This document shows positions 40,245 to 53,029 of a DNA stretch of 64,000 nt, piece after piece. A program made the translations under genes and the position numbers. A model generated the notes under the pieces. That model searched no databases. It saw only the letters and a list, made by a program, of their open reading frames with translations, and was not told where the DNA came from. Each line of letters begins with the position of its first letter. Position 1 is the stretch's first letter. Source of the DNA: Lewinellaceae bacterium (GTDB lineage Bacteria; Bacteroidota; Bacteroidia; Chitinophagales; Saprospiraceae); assembly GCA_016713985.1 (NCBI GenBank), contig JADJOD010000017.1, forward strand, positions 50,001 to 114,000. The letters are read 5' to 3'.

Positions 40245-43200
40245 TCACTTCGTCTGAATCATCTTCTTCGTAGCCGCATCCGTTGCGGTTTCGAGTTTGT
40301 AGTACATCACACCCGTTGTGTTCAACAGCGCGCGGTCGATGGCGATGGCGTTGTAACCCTTGCCAAACTGACCCTTCTGCGTGAACAACATACGACCTGT
40401 TTCGTCGTACACCGTCAGCGTTGCTTCCGTTGCTTCCGGCAGGTGGAAACCTACCATCGTTTTGTTCACAAACGGGTTCGGCTGGTTCTGGTACAATTCG
40501 AAGCCTACGCCGGCAATCGTGCTCGTCGTGCCGTTGTTGAAACGAAGTGCCACGTCTTTGCGATCGTTCGTCAGACCGTACGCTTCCGCGCGGGTAATCC
40601 GGCTCGATACACCCAGCATTTCGCTGAGGCGACCCGGGCGGCTGGCGCGGAATTTCACCGTGAACTCCCCTGCTCCATCCACCGAAGTGGTCAAAGCGTC
40701 GGCGAACACACCGAAGTTGTCGCGTTTTACACCGTCCGTTTCAAGGATGTCCGTCACTTCCAGGCCTGCCAGGTTCAGCGTGAACTGGTAGCCCTGTACT
40801 TTCTCGGCGCCTTTGAACGTCACTTCGAATACCTCGCCGGCTTTCACCATACGATCCTGTACGTCGAACAACAAGGTGCTCGTCGAACGGTCATCCGTGC
40901 TCATCAGCGAGTTGGCTATCGCCGTGTTGTTCACGTCGCCGATTTTTACACCCACGAAGTCGTCGCCCAGTTGGTCGAGTTGTACGTCAGCCGCGTCTTT
41001 CGTTTCGGGAATTGCGTCGCAAACGGATTGTTCGGTTGCGGGAACGCAAAGTCCTGGTCCACAAAACGCCACGAAGTGTTGTTCGGCAGTTCGCTGTAAA
41101 TACCGAGGATCAACTTGCGGATCTCTACGATGTCGAACGTCGTGATCGAGTTGGATTTGTTGGCATCCGCCGCGATCATTTTGTACGGGCTGGTTAATGG
41201 CTCCAGGCCGAGAATGTGTTTCGAAATCAATACCAGGTCATACGTCGATACGCCGTTGAGCGGGTTGTCGTCTTTCGTCGGTGTTACCGTGTAATCAGCG
41301 CCGAGTGGCACTGCATCCGGGAACACATACATGCCCTGGTCATCGCTCAGTGCAAACTTGCTGATTGTGCCCGATTGCAGATTCACGTTGGCTTCTTCGA
41401 CACCTTCACTCATTTCGGTGGTCAAAGCGCCCGCTACCGTCACGTTGTTCGGGTCACTCGGTACACAGTTGTTGTTGTTATCCTGTACATCCACGAACGT
41501 CAGGCAGAAGTCGGCGTTGCCGGCCAAATCCTCGGCCCACAACTCAACGTCTTTTTTGCCTAATTCGGCGCAGGTAAACGTCACACTCGTGATCGGGTTG
41601 CCCTGAGCGTCTTCCGGGAAGTCCGTACCCGTGCCTGCTTTGCGGATCGCAAATTTCAACTGGTTCGGGCCGGCAGTATACGTCGTCGGAGGGGTACAGT
41701 TGTCTTCTGCGTACTGCAGGAAGTCGGTCGCCCACAATTGTACCATCTGCGTGGGCATGATGTTCACACTCAGGCCGTTGTGGCATACCACCGTCGGCGC
41801 TTTGCAGTCTTTCACGACAAAAGTGTATTCGCAGTACGTTTCGTTGCCGCAGCCGTCCGTGATCGTCCACTTGATCTTGTGCGTGCCGTACGGCAGTTGC
41901 GGTGCGATACCTGCCGAACCCAACTGGTTCGTCGGTGTCGGCATTTGTGCAAACGTTTTCCACTGTACGGAAGCCGTGCGGGCAGTGCCGCTCACGCTTT
42001 GGTGTAAAGCCCAGCGGTATACTTCGTTCGGCAGTACGGGGCGTCCGTCGAATACCTGCGGCGTGCCGCCGGTATAACTCGGGTTGCCTGCGTTGCCAAA
42101 GTTCACCGTACCCGGAGCAGGCGTATTGTTGCTGCTTATCACCGTTTCCATCGTGTTGTCGCCGTTCAGGTCGAGGAACAACAGGTACGAGATGTTCACA
42201 TTTGCGCCGGAGCAGGAGTCCGTAGCCGTGATCGTCAGGCCGGCGTCACCTTCGCACAAATCGTGCTGGCCAACAATCGGATCCCACCAGTAAGACTGGT
42301 TCCACAGCAGCGGGTCGTTCACCGTCAGGTCGCAGTATTCTACCGGAGAAGCCGGGCAATTCGACACTTTCGGATCTTCGGTATCGATGACCTTGATGAT
42401 CTGCTTGTAGATGTAGCAGTTTGCATTCGGATCGTAGAACGTGCAGAAGTTCGTCTGCGGCTGGCCCGGTGCGATCGATACGATCGTCGGGTTCCAGGGT
42501 GCAGCAGTACCGCAGGCCGATACAATCGGGCCCGGAAGGTTCTGCGGGCTGTTCGATGTCGCGTTCGGGTTCGGGTTCGGGACAATCACACAGGTGCCGT
42601 TCGGATTGTACGTACACCAGTTGATGATCTTCCACGTCCGTTCGATCTTGAAACATGCATCCGGTACTACCGTGAACACGTCGTCTTCAAACGTTACGCC
42701 CAGCAATTCACAATCTTTGCCGTAGAACGTGGGTTCGCCGTAGTTACCCGTGCCGTCGCATTTCGTAACGATCACGTCGTTCGGGAATTTTACGAAGTAA
42801 TCCTGTTCGTAGTTGACAAAGATGCGTTGTGTGCACTGGTTTTGCTGACCCGCGCAGTCGAAGGTGCGGAACGTACGGGTGATCGTGCCGCGGTTACACA
42901 AGGTATCGAACAGGTTGTAGTTGCGCGATTCCGTGATCGTATCGATGCAGCAGTTATCTTCTGCGGTAGCCGTACCGTAAGCCCACAGGCTCGGGTCGAA
43001 GGCTTCGCAGGAAACCGTCACGTTGGCAGGAGCGCTGCACGTCGGTTTGATCTTGTCTTCCACGAAGACTTTCACCATGCAGTCGCCGGAATTTTCTTCT
43101 GCAAAACCCAGGCCGATCGAACCGGCGGGCACATCCACGTCGTATACGCGCAGCACCACAAGAACGGTGTCATTGATATCGCTGCAGCAGAAATTCACCT

Positions 43201-46200
43201 GATCGTGAAATTGATCGGAGGACTGGCAGTTATCGGAAGTCATTCTTCTCGCCTTGAAATGTACGGCGGAACAATTATCAAAAGAACCGTCGTCAAAAGT
43301 TGTGGCGTTAATAAGTGCAGTGCCGTCAATTCCCAGGGCGACTTGTGTAAACTCATCACATGCTATGGAAGGAGGAACGATGTCATCAACGGTCAGGGCG
43401 AAGGAACACTGGCTCGAGTTGCCACAGGCATCTTCCACCGTATAGGTCACCGTATGAACGCCGCGGGGCAGACAGGGTGTCAGCGCGAAAGTAGCCAGCG
43501 TATCCGGGTTCCACAGGTTGTTGCCCGGGAAATCCGTCAGCGTGCCACCCACGTCGTAGGTGCCGATGATATCGTTGGTATAATAATCATGTGCAACCAC
43601 ACGCGCCGAAGCCAGGTTGATGCGGGAGCAGGCATCCGATATGATAACGTCCGGAAGGCCGGTGGAAGCGCAGCAGTCGAAAGGATTGGTGCTGACCGTC
43701 AGGTTGGCAGGGCAAGCAATGGCGGGCCCCTGGTCGTCGATTATCTTGATGACCTGAATAAAGTAGAACGGGTTGGTCGACGGTGGTATCGGGCTGGTTG
43801 GCAAACACCAATCATAAACCGTCCAGGTGCGTATGATCTTGTAAGTGCCGTCGCATACCGGCAATACCTGGTCTGTATACGCAGATTGCATTTCGCAAAA
43901 ACCGCCGCTGGGATATATGGGGAATTGTTGGCCGAAAGCAGTCACGTAGGGAGCGCCTGTGGAAGACGGGTTGGTATTCACGTTTCCGCTGCAGTTGATC
44001 GTCACGTCCGTCGGGAAAAGTACATCTCCCACGTGTTTGCGATCAAAGTAGATGTATTGCGTGCAGGAAGACGTATTGCCGCTGGCATCCTTTGCCGTCC
44101 ACACCCGACGCACGTAAGCGCTGTAGTCATCGTCGCAAGCCTGATCGAACCAGTCGTCGATGTGAGACAGGGTATATTGAACGCAGTTATCGTCTACTGC
44201 GGGATAAGCGGCCTGGAGGTTAAATGCCGACTGTAAATAAGCCGGGTCGTAGTTGGTGATGGCGCAGATCAGGTGAATATCTGTGCAGACCATTGCAGGC
44301 GACAGTTTATCTTCCACCTTGATCGATCCCCAGCAGAAGTTACCCGTACAGATGTCCGTTATTTTGACCTGGAGGGTTTGACCTACGTGGGAGCAATCGA
44401 CGATATTACCGATGGGCTGGTTGTTTTTATACACCGTAACCGTGTAAAAGTCTTCGTCGTAGGTACCTTCCAGCACCATGTCAGGCGTAATAACCGATGT
44501 TCCGGTCGGATCCAGCGATACCTGAACGTTGTCATTGCAAACTGCCGCATCGGGGCCTTTGAACAACAGAAGGGTCTGGTCGCTTACCGAATTGCAGGGA
44601 CCGATGGGGTCATTGCTCGTCAGCGACAGGGTCACGAAGCCGGCGGCGATATCCGCAGCGCTGGGAACGTAAGTCGTGGCGCCGGGGAATGCATTGGTCG
44701 GCAGGAACGTACCGGTACCGGTGGTTGACCAGGTGCCCGTCGTTACGCCGCTGCCGTTGGCCAGGATCGTTGCGCCCAGCACACTCATGCTAAGGTTTGC
44801 ATTCGGGCAAATTTTTGCATTGATCCCTGCGTCAACGATGGGTAAGGTATTGATTGTCAATATCAAAGCGTCTGAAACCGCCGGACAGGGGCCAGTCGGG
44901 TCATTGCTTGTAAATGTCAGCGTAACCGAAGTTCCGTATTCACTCACCGCCGGTTTGTAGGAGGTCGCCGCAGAATTGACATTGCTGAAGGTGCCTGCGC
45001 CGCCGCTCCAGGTACCACTCGTAGCGCCGCCGCCAAGTGTAGCGCTCAGATTAGCCGACTGATCCTGGCAAATTGCAAAGTCTGGGCCTGCGTTTACCTG
45101 CGGACGCGGGAACACCGTAATGGTAAAGGTGATCGGTACGCCAAGACAGTTCGTGCCACCTGTGGTCAATACCGGTGTTACGGTAATAGTAGCCACCTGC
45201 GTTGTTGCGCTGTTGTTGACCGGAGCGAATGCTGCAATATTACCGGTGCCGGAGGCCGCAAGGCCGATGCTGGTATTGTTATTCGTCCAGTTGAAAACGG
45301 TGCCGGCAAACGCGCCGGTGAAGTTCACCGCCGCAGTCAGGTCACCGCTGCAAAGGGTCTGGTTGGCTACCGCATTCACCGTCGGAACCGGGTTTACGGT
45401 GATGGTAAACGTTTTGGAGGCGCCTGGGCAACTGACGCCGTTGTTGGTGTAATTCGGTGTTACAGTGATGGTTGCAACAGTCGGGGTCAGCACGGTAGCG
45501 GCGGTAAAGGAGATATTGCCCGTACCGGAAGCGCCGAGTCCGATCGCCGCATTATTATTCGTCCAGGAGAAAGTTGAACCCGACGTCGTTGTCGAGAACG
45601 TCACGGTAGTCAGCGATGCGCTGCAAGTCCCGATATTGGCCGGCTGGTTTACCTGTGCCGTCGGATTTACCGTGATGGTGAACGTTGTGGACGGTCCCGT
45701 GCAAACGGCGCCGGTAGTGGGCGAAGTGACGGGAGTTACCGTAATCGTCGCCGTAACCGGGGCGCCGCCGTTGTTCACCGCTGTGAACGAAGCGATGTTG
45801 CCCGAGCCGCTGGCGGCCAGGCCGATGCCCGCAATGTTATTCGTCCAGTTAAAGATAGTACCCGGTACCGGGCCCGTAAAGTTTACGGCTGTCGTTGCCG
45901 ATCCGTTGCAAACCGTTTGGCTGGCAACCGCATCCGCCGTCGGCGTGTTCACCACAGTCAGCGTCGTTTGTGCAAACGGGCGGCAGTTCGGGTCAGTTGG
46001 ATTTTGATCGAGGATTGCATAGATAAAGTAGGTATTACCCGATGCAAATGACGTGGTCGTCTGAGCGGTCGTTCCGCCATTACCGAGGCCGCCATTCGGG
46101 ATCGTGGCGATCACCGTGCCGCTGGTATACGGGTCAGCCAGAGCCACCGTGGAGGATTTGAACGTGATTCCATAAGTAACACCCATGTTCAACAGGTTCG

Positions 46201-49200
46201 AAGCCGTAATTGTCGTGCTGGTATTGACGCATACGCCGGCCGGATTGGCGTTCACCGAAGTAATTACCGGGCAGGCATCACAGCCACCGGGGCCGGCAAG
46301 CGCAATACTTGTAGTAGCCGAACATCCGTTGCTGTTCGTGACCGTCACAAAGTAGGTTGCAACAGTCAGCCCGCTTTGGTCTTCCTGGCCATTGACAATG
46401 CCACTGCCATTCGGGGTGCTCCAATTATAGGTAAAGGGGCCTGTGCCGGTCACCGTAAGGTTGATCGAGCCGTCGGCCGATACACAACTGGTCGGTTCCA
46501 CGTGTGTTTCCGAAAGCGTTTGAACGGGGTTGACCGTGATCGTGGTCATCATCACGTACGTGCAGCCGTTCGACTGTGTAATTGTTACGGTATAAGTTGT
46601 TGTTGCATCGGGGCTTACAACCAAAGGATTGGCGCCAGAGCCCGTGCTCCAGGTATAACTTGCGCCGCCGGCAGCGGTAAGCGTCACCTCTGCCCCATTG
46701 CAAATGATGCCGTCGTTAGCCGCAAGGCCCGACGTTTCAGCCACGTTCAGCGCAACGTCGGGGTTGGTGAATTCATCTGCTCCGATGTCAGGCGTCGACG
46801 CGTTGCGGGCCTGACAATCGATATCCGACGTCATACCGGCAATCGAAATGCCTTTGCCGTCGAGGCAGCCGTTTGCATTTGCAACAACGTGCAGATCCGA
46901 AGCGGATACAAAAGATGGGTTGTAATTGATTGAATTCAGGTCGCGGCCGGTTTCCGTACTCCAGTTGCTTAATGTCAGGCGGGTGATACCTGTGTTCAAA
47001 CCGCCGGTGGTTCCCACAAAACGAGGAGAGCCGGGAGTTACATACAAGTCATTGAAGTCGGAAGTCAGGTTTGCGTAGTTGCCTGCGGAGGAGACATATC
47101 CAAGACCAACTGCAAAAAACTTGACTGTTGCGCCCGTATTCGGCAACTGTGTGTTGCTGAATATGTTATTTCTGACGTCCAGAACGGGCGGCGCGATCCC
47201 CGTAACCCCGAAAGCGATCGACAAAGTTGATGCCCCTGTCGCGCCGGGAAGTGTACCGCTCATGCTCACCGTGTTGTAATACACCCTTGTGGTAGAACCG
47301 ATACCGCCGCCGATGATGATGCCGCCGCCGAAATCGCTTGCGGTACCGTTGGCAGCCACACCAGAAACCATGTTGTTGGCAATCGTGCTCGTGCCGCTGG
47401 AAGCGCTGATAAGACCGATGCCCACTGCCGAAAACGTGCCGGAATTCAACACGCTTCCAACGATATTATTGGTCACGGTCGCATTGGTCACTTCATTGCC
47501 GGCAAAGGTGGAGAACAGGAAACCGCTGTGTCCGAAGCCGAGGTTAATACCGCATACGTCGGGGCTGGAGGTTTGGGCCATTCCGGAAATGTTGTTGCCG
47601 GAAACGGTCAGATTATCTTCAAAACCGGCCAGAATACCGCCCGTAGCCAGGTTGTTCGGCGCAGCGGTATTCATCAGGTTTTGGTTGATAACGTTGCCGC
47701 TGTTTTTCAAAAATGCACTGTTACCTTGCGTAATCACGCCATATTGCGCTTTACTGATATTGTTGTTAATGAACGAGTTATTGTTGTTGTTGGTACCGAG
47801 ACTGGCAGTGCCGATCGTAGCGCTGCCCATACCGATTCCCGCAAGTGTCTGCAATGGACCGTTGCCGGAGATATTGCAGTTCATTATTTTGTTGTTGGTA
47901 GTACCGTCTACATTGGCCGTAACGGTTTGAAGCCAGATCACTGCACTCGTGGTAGTGGTGCCGGTGTTGGTAATTGTGAGGTCGCGTGTGGCGGCTGAAG
48001 GCGGGCAAACGGTATTGGCCGTGTTGCCGTTGCTGCCGTCGATGGTCACCCAGTCGGCGCCGTTGAATACGATAATACCGGTAGTGGAAGAACCTGAAAT
48101 GGCCGAGGTAACCCCTGTTGCCGGTTTGATCGTCAGGGTGTTGACTGCGCTGGACGATGCGTTTGCATTAATCGTAATCGGGAATGTTTCACCGGGATAC
48201 GTCGCGTCGGTCAGGCTGAATACAACCGGTCCGCCGATGCAACTGGTGTTGTACGCCGCGACCGCCGCAGTGAGCGTTGCAAAGTCGCCGCCCACGCCCA
48301 CCGTGCGTGTACCGCTCAAAGAAGCCTGAACGGTGAATGTATTGGGCGAAACCGGATGAGTCGTCACGTTGTTCACGTCGGTAGCCACTGCACCGCCGGC
48401 GTTGGAGCCGATGTTGCCGAGGTTGTCCTGAGCGATGACATAATAGGAAATCACGTCGCCAGCGGCGATGCCGCCCAGATCCGCTGCCACGATGTTGAAG
48501 TTCCATGTTCCGTTTGTCGAGGTGCCGCCGGCAAAAGTACCGGGGCTGGAGAAATAAGCCCCCGCGCCTTTACGGTAGTAGATACGCGGCACCAAAGCGC
48601 CGGCAGTCGGAATACCTGTTCCGTCCGTGATGGTAACACCTGTCAGGGAGACGTCGCCCGTTCCACAACCGGTAATGATCGGCGAATAAGCGATGCCGGG
48701 GCCGGAAACGTCGGACAATACGAAGTTGCCCGCATCGGCGCCGATATCGGTTGCCGTGAGGGAAGCGCGTGTTTGGCCGTCGAAGTCATCCGTTACACCG
48801 GGAACAGGCTGTCCGCCCGCTTCCACGGGTGTTGCTACACCTGCCTGAATATGCAAATCAACTGAAGTGGCGTTGCCGTTCGGCGTTACAAACTTCGGAT
48901 CGCCGGCAATACTCTGGAAATCATTGCCGGTAGCAGTACGCCAGTCGGCCAGCGTCATTTGATCGATCGCGTTGTACAAACCGGTAAAACCGCCGGTGCC
49001 GTTGGCCAGCAGGTCATTGTAGTTGCTGGCAGCACCGACCGGGTTCGGCGTCGTGCCGCCGAAAGTCATGGCGTAGTGTTTGCCGGTGCCTGCACCGTTG
49101 GAACGCGCGTTGTGGAAAATATTGCTGACATAGTTACGCGTACCGGTTGTTACGGCGCTGGTAAAAGCGAATGTGGCGCTTGTGCCTGCGCTGACGTCCA

Positions 49201-52120
49201 AGCCGCCGATATACACGCTGTTGAACCGGACGTTGTTGTTGCCGGCCGCTTCGCGGATACCGAAAATGCCATATCCGTTGGTAATATCGGCGCCTGTAGC
49301 ATCCACCCCGAGCCGCACCATATTGTTTTGCACATTGCTGGAGCCCGCGTTCAACTGGATACCGGTGATAATGCCGGTCAGCGTGCTGCTGGTCATGTTA
49401 TAACTGTGCAGGAAGTTGCGCGCTACCGTATTGGAAGTAAGCAGCGGGAGGCTGATCACCATACCTGTTACGGAAGCGGAGGCCGTTGGATTGTTGTTCA
49501 GCAGGGTGTGAACCGTATTTTGGGAAAAGTTATTAGCGCCGACCGTGGAAAGGTTGGTAAGTACCGAAATCCCCATAATGGAAGCCGCGCCGCCACTACC
49601 GGTCGCACCGCTACCCGAAGTTAAACTGCGGATGGTGTTGCCCGTGACGGTAAACGTGCCGATGCTGGAAGTTCCCTGAGCCAGGATACCCCACATGATA
49701 TTCGCCGTGCCCGCGTTCGGGGCCGTCAGGTTGGAAATGGTATTATTCGTGATTTGTTGTCCGAGGGCATTGGAAAAGGATACAATACCTATGACCGATC
49801 CTGCCAGGTTGCCGTCGCCGGTAATGCTGTTCGCGAGGGTCGTGCTGCCGATCGTGTTTCCGGTCACGATATAATTGCTCGCAACGGTAGCCCCCTGAAC
49901 GGAAATACCCCGGACACTTGGAGGAGTAGCGGGAGCACCCGATACGGTCATGCTTATCCCCCCGATCAAGTTATTGCTGATGGTGGTGGTATTGGTTGGG
50001 GAGGTGCCGCCCGCAGTAATACAGGCAAAGCCGCCCGCCGACCCGGAAAACGTACAGGCGATGCTGCCGTTCGTTGTCAGGCTGCCGATCGTATTATTGT
50101 CGCAAAGGAAATTGCCCTGGCCCATCAATATCCCGCCGTTAAAGAAGGTGGCGTTGAGCGTGGTCAGGTTGATGTTTTGAATGGTGTTACCCTGGATCAA
50201 CGTTGTGCCTGGCCCTACGGTGAAGTTCATTCCCCGGAAGTTGCCGGAGCCGGTCAGGGTCATCGGACCGCCGCCGCACAAGGGAGCGGTGCCGCCGATA
50301 AAGTTATTGGTAATGACAAACTTGTTGGAAGTGGTAAGCGGGCAGTTGATGGAGCCGAACTGCGCAGCAGCCAGCACACGGGGAGCGGTTTGATAAAAAC
50401 TGTTGCCCGTGATCGTCCATTCTGTGCTACCAGTTGTCATTACAATACCGATGGAAGTGCTGGTAGACAGGAAAAAGTTAAAAATATTGCAGTTCGAAAC
50501 GGTATTGCTGCTGTTGAAATGATTTTGCGACGTGCTTGTGCCGGAACTGTAGATACAGATGGCCGGCGTCGTGGCGCCGTCATGCACATCACAATTATCG
50601 ATCAGGTTGTTGTCGTTGCCGTTCAGTCCGGTGGTTGTACTGAACAAAATGACGCCGTTTGTCGTAGAAGTATTTACCCCCTGCACGTCGCAATACCGGA
50701 CGATGTTGTTGGAGCCTTCATTGATAAATCGAATGGCATTACCGGTGGTGCTGCTGTTGGAGATTACCAAACCTTTGTTTATGCCCACGCCACCGGGGCG
50801 GCCGTCGATGCGCCACCAGGTACCGCCGTTGATGTCAATGGTGGGGCCGGCATTGGTGCCCGCTATCGACAACAGCGGCGCGCCTGCTTCCGGCCTGATC
50901 GTCACCGTATTGACCGAACTGCCGCATAAAATAGAGGGTAATACGATAGGGAAAGCCGGCTCGGCCGAACTTAAGTACGTGCTTTGTAACTCCAGTATTA
51001 CCGGACCGGCCAAACCATTTGCATTCAAATCTGCAATGGCAGATGTCAGGGTAGAATAAAATCCCGTCGGCCCTACCGATCTTGTTCCTGAAATGGAACA
51101 ATCGTTGGTTATAGCCATACCCGTTAACGGCGCTGCCGTTTGGTAGGTCGGACCTGCACAAAGCCCTCCGTTAAAAGAATAAACCCAAAAGAAATAAGGC
51201 GTTGAAGGTGTCAGCCCGCTTGCCGAAAAATTAGTCGTTGCACCGGAAGATACGATAATTCCTCCCAATGCGCTTGCGCCGGGCGTGTAGGTGGTGCCAT
51301 CTGCCGGCGCGGCCGGCGGAACATTGGCAAGTGTTCTTACCACCAAATAACCGTTCGGCGCACTGCCGGCGGCAGTAAATGCACCGGCAATATTATTCAG
51401 ACCGGGCGTCAGGAGCAAAGCGGTGGGCTGGTCGGCCGGCGCAGTGGGAGGAGCGCTGGTTACCAGCGATATTTCGTCGACGGAACCGGGCGGTTGCGAT
51501 CCTGCCGAACCGTCGTTTGACCACATAAAAACAATCCGTTGTGTTGTGCCGGCAAAAGAGGCGGGCAAACAAACGGTCTGTGTTTGATAGGTCGATTGAA
51601 GATTCAAATTGGGCGGCGTGCAAAGAATAGTTGCGCCCGGATAAGCGGTAGGTATATTCAACCAGCTCTGAAAAGCGCCTGTCGGGCTGTTCGCCGCCGG
51701 CGTAATGGAAGTGGGTATGGTAAATACCGTCACGTAATCGTAACTGCTTTCGCCTTGTACTTTCCATTTGAACGACAAAGTAATGTTGGTCTGACCTGCC
51801 GGGAAAGTAATATCGCGGTAAAAATGGACGGTAGAGGCCGAGGTATTGATATAATTATACGTCGCTCCCCCTGCATTATCCGAAATATAGGCAGAGTTTG
51901 TGCCTGCGGATGGCGTGGCTACCGAACCAACAAACCATTGGTTGGTGGCGCCGTTTACTAAGGTCCAGCCGTTATCGGCAAAGGTGGCGCCATTTTCAAA
52001 ACCGCCATCCCCTGTTGGGGAAATAAGGGTGGTTTGGGCAGAAGCCTGACCCTGAAAAAGGCCGGTGGCGGCCGCGAAGAGAAGCGCAATCAAGCGCCAT
52101 GCAGGTATATAACTTTTCAT
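40245..52120 (-). CDS. Giant T9SS-secreted surface protein 2 (beta-helix, PKD-like, HYR-like repeats); one frameshift
   Basis: About 3,958 residues. Signal peptide MKSYIPAWRLIALLFAAATGLFQGQASAQ, a jelly-roll-like N-terminal domain, then a long right-handed parallel beta-helix region (about 350-1,780) full of NNTIS, VTGNTI and NNIVG turns in two blocks, each opened by GTR(S/T)VG and closed by DIGAD. From about 1,790 to 2,540 come Ig/PKD-like repeats (for example FNWTNNNTSIGLAASGTGNI), then cysteine-containing HYR-type repeats, a dockerin-like segment (DDNPLNGVSTYDLVLISKHILG) and a T9SS type A sorting domain. The C-terminal part closely resembles giant protein 1. The G3 run 41007-41009 is one base short; restoring it gives FPETKDAADVQLDQLGDDF. 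Probably a surface adhesin or matrix protein. Confidence 0.88.
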
Positions 52121-52163
52121 AAGAAGAGATTACTGACAGATTGAAAAAAAGGGAACGAAAATA

Positions 52164-52625
52164 CTACTGGCCGGCTACCGGCACTTCGGTGAGCGCCTCG
52201 ATCAGTCCGGGTAAATAGGTTGCCAGAACGCCGTCGGGCAAAAATTTCAGATCCGGGTCGTTCGGCGCCTCGGTGAGTACTTTTTCATAGTTGGTTGCGA
52301 TGGCTTCATTCACCGGTTTGCTCACCAGGATATCGGCCTCGACGTAGTTCACCAGCCGCTTGTACGACAAATACAGGGAGCGGTCGGCGTCGGTCAGGTC
52401 GGGCTGCGTCAGCGCCACGTCCATCCGGTCGCGTTCCTGCGCCAGCGATTGGTTCAGTTGGAGTGTGTGCTTCCACACGATTGCGGAAAGGTCGCCAACG
52501 TCTTGTTGAGGGCTGGTTTGGCTGAAAGCCGATGTGCAGAAAAGTGCGGAAAACAGCAGGGTAAAAAACACCGTGCTTGCCATCCAATTCACTGAAAGAG
52601 AGGGAGACGTAGTATTTCTTTTCAT
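52164..52625 (-). CDS. Small exported helical protein upstream of giant protein 2
   Basis: 153 residues: a long signal peptide (VNWMASTVFFTLLFSALFCTSAFSQ) and a helical mature part (LNQSLAQERDRMDVALTQPDLTDADRSLYLSYKRLVNYVEADILVSKPVNEAI). No known family recognised. It precedes the giant protein gene by 43 bases, matching the arrangement at 39325-39735. The mature part has no cysteine and no obvious catalytic pattern. Role unknown; a chaperone or anchor for the giant partner is one possibility. Confidence 0.7.
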   Translation of the reverse strand: MKRNTTSPSLSVNWMASTVFFTLLFSALFCTSAFSQTSPQQDVGDLSAIVWKHTLQLNQSLAQERDRMDVALTQPDLTDADRSLYLSYKRLVNYVEADILVSKPVNEAIATNYEKVLTEAPNDPDLKFLPDGVLATYLPGLIEALTEVPVAGQ

Positions 52626-52970
52626 GAGAAAAATTTATAAAAATTCGTATCTGCCGGGAGTGGGTATACAACCCACGCACAGTTGGGAAAGATTATATAC
52701 AAACGCAAGGCGTCTTCGTTCGCCTGCAAGTGAGGCGCGATGACGCTAAATCGGAAAATGAAAAAAACAAATTACAGTCGAAAAAAATCGAGGAGAGAGT
52801 GTGTGGTACACCCTGGAAGAGGGCGATACGCGCGGTCACTTTCTCATGAGACCACGGATTAAAGATTAAATCTGGCACGAAAGTAAAAAGGATTTGAGTA
52901 TGTCAAATCTTTTGATAAAAAAAACACCCAATTATATCGCCAAATTTTTCAGAACACTCCAGGTCAAACA
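52626..52970. other. Intergenic region, no gene seen
   Basis: About 345 bases, AT-rich in the right half, between the giant protein 2 operon and the terminator of the 53030-54241 gene. It should hold the operon promoter near 52,630-52,750. No repeats or hairpins stood out. Confidence 0.5.
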
Positions 52971-52998
52971 ATAAAGGCGGCCTCCCGGCCGCCTTTAT
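52971..52998 (-). terminator. Terminator of the T9SS amidotransferase-fold gene
   Basis: Perfect 12-pair stem (ATAAAGGCGGCC 52971-52982, GGCCGCCTTTAT 52987-52998) with a 4-base loop, 31 bases after the stop at 53030. On the minus strand it is followed by TGTTTGACC, a weak T-run. Confidence 0.8.
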
Positions 52999-53029
52999 CA
53001 GATATTATCCCGCCAAGGGTAGGGTTGGA

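Noticed and set aside
34087..41009. Programmed frameshifting in the giant genes
   Set aside because: The breaks lie at different places, in opposite directions (one gain, one loss) and lack a slippery heptamer; paralogue comparison favours simple indel errors.
42263..44236. Long plus-strand frame opposite giant protein 2
   Set aside because: Antisense shadow of a cysteine-rich repeat gene; the minus strand has signal peptide, domains and sorting signal.
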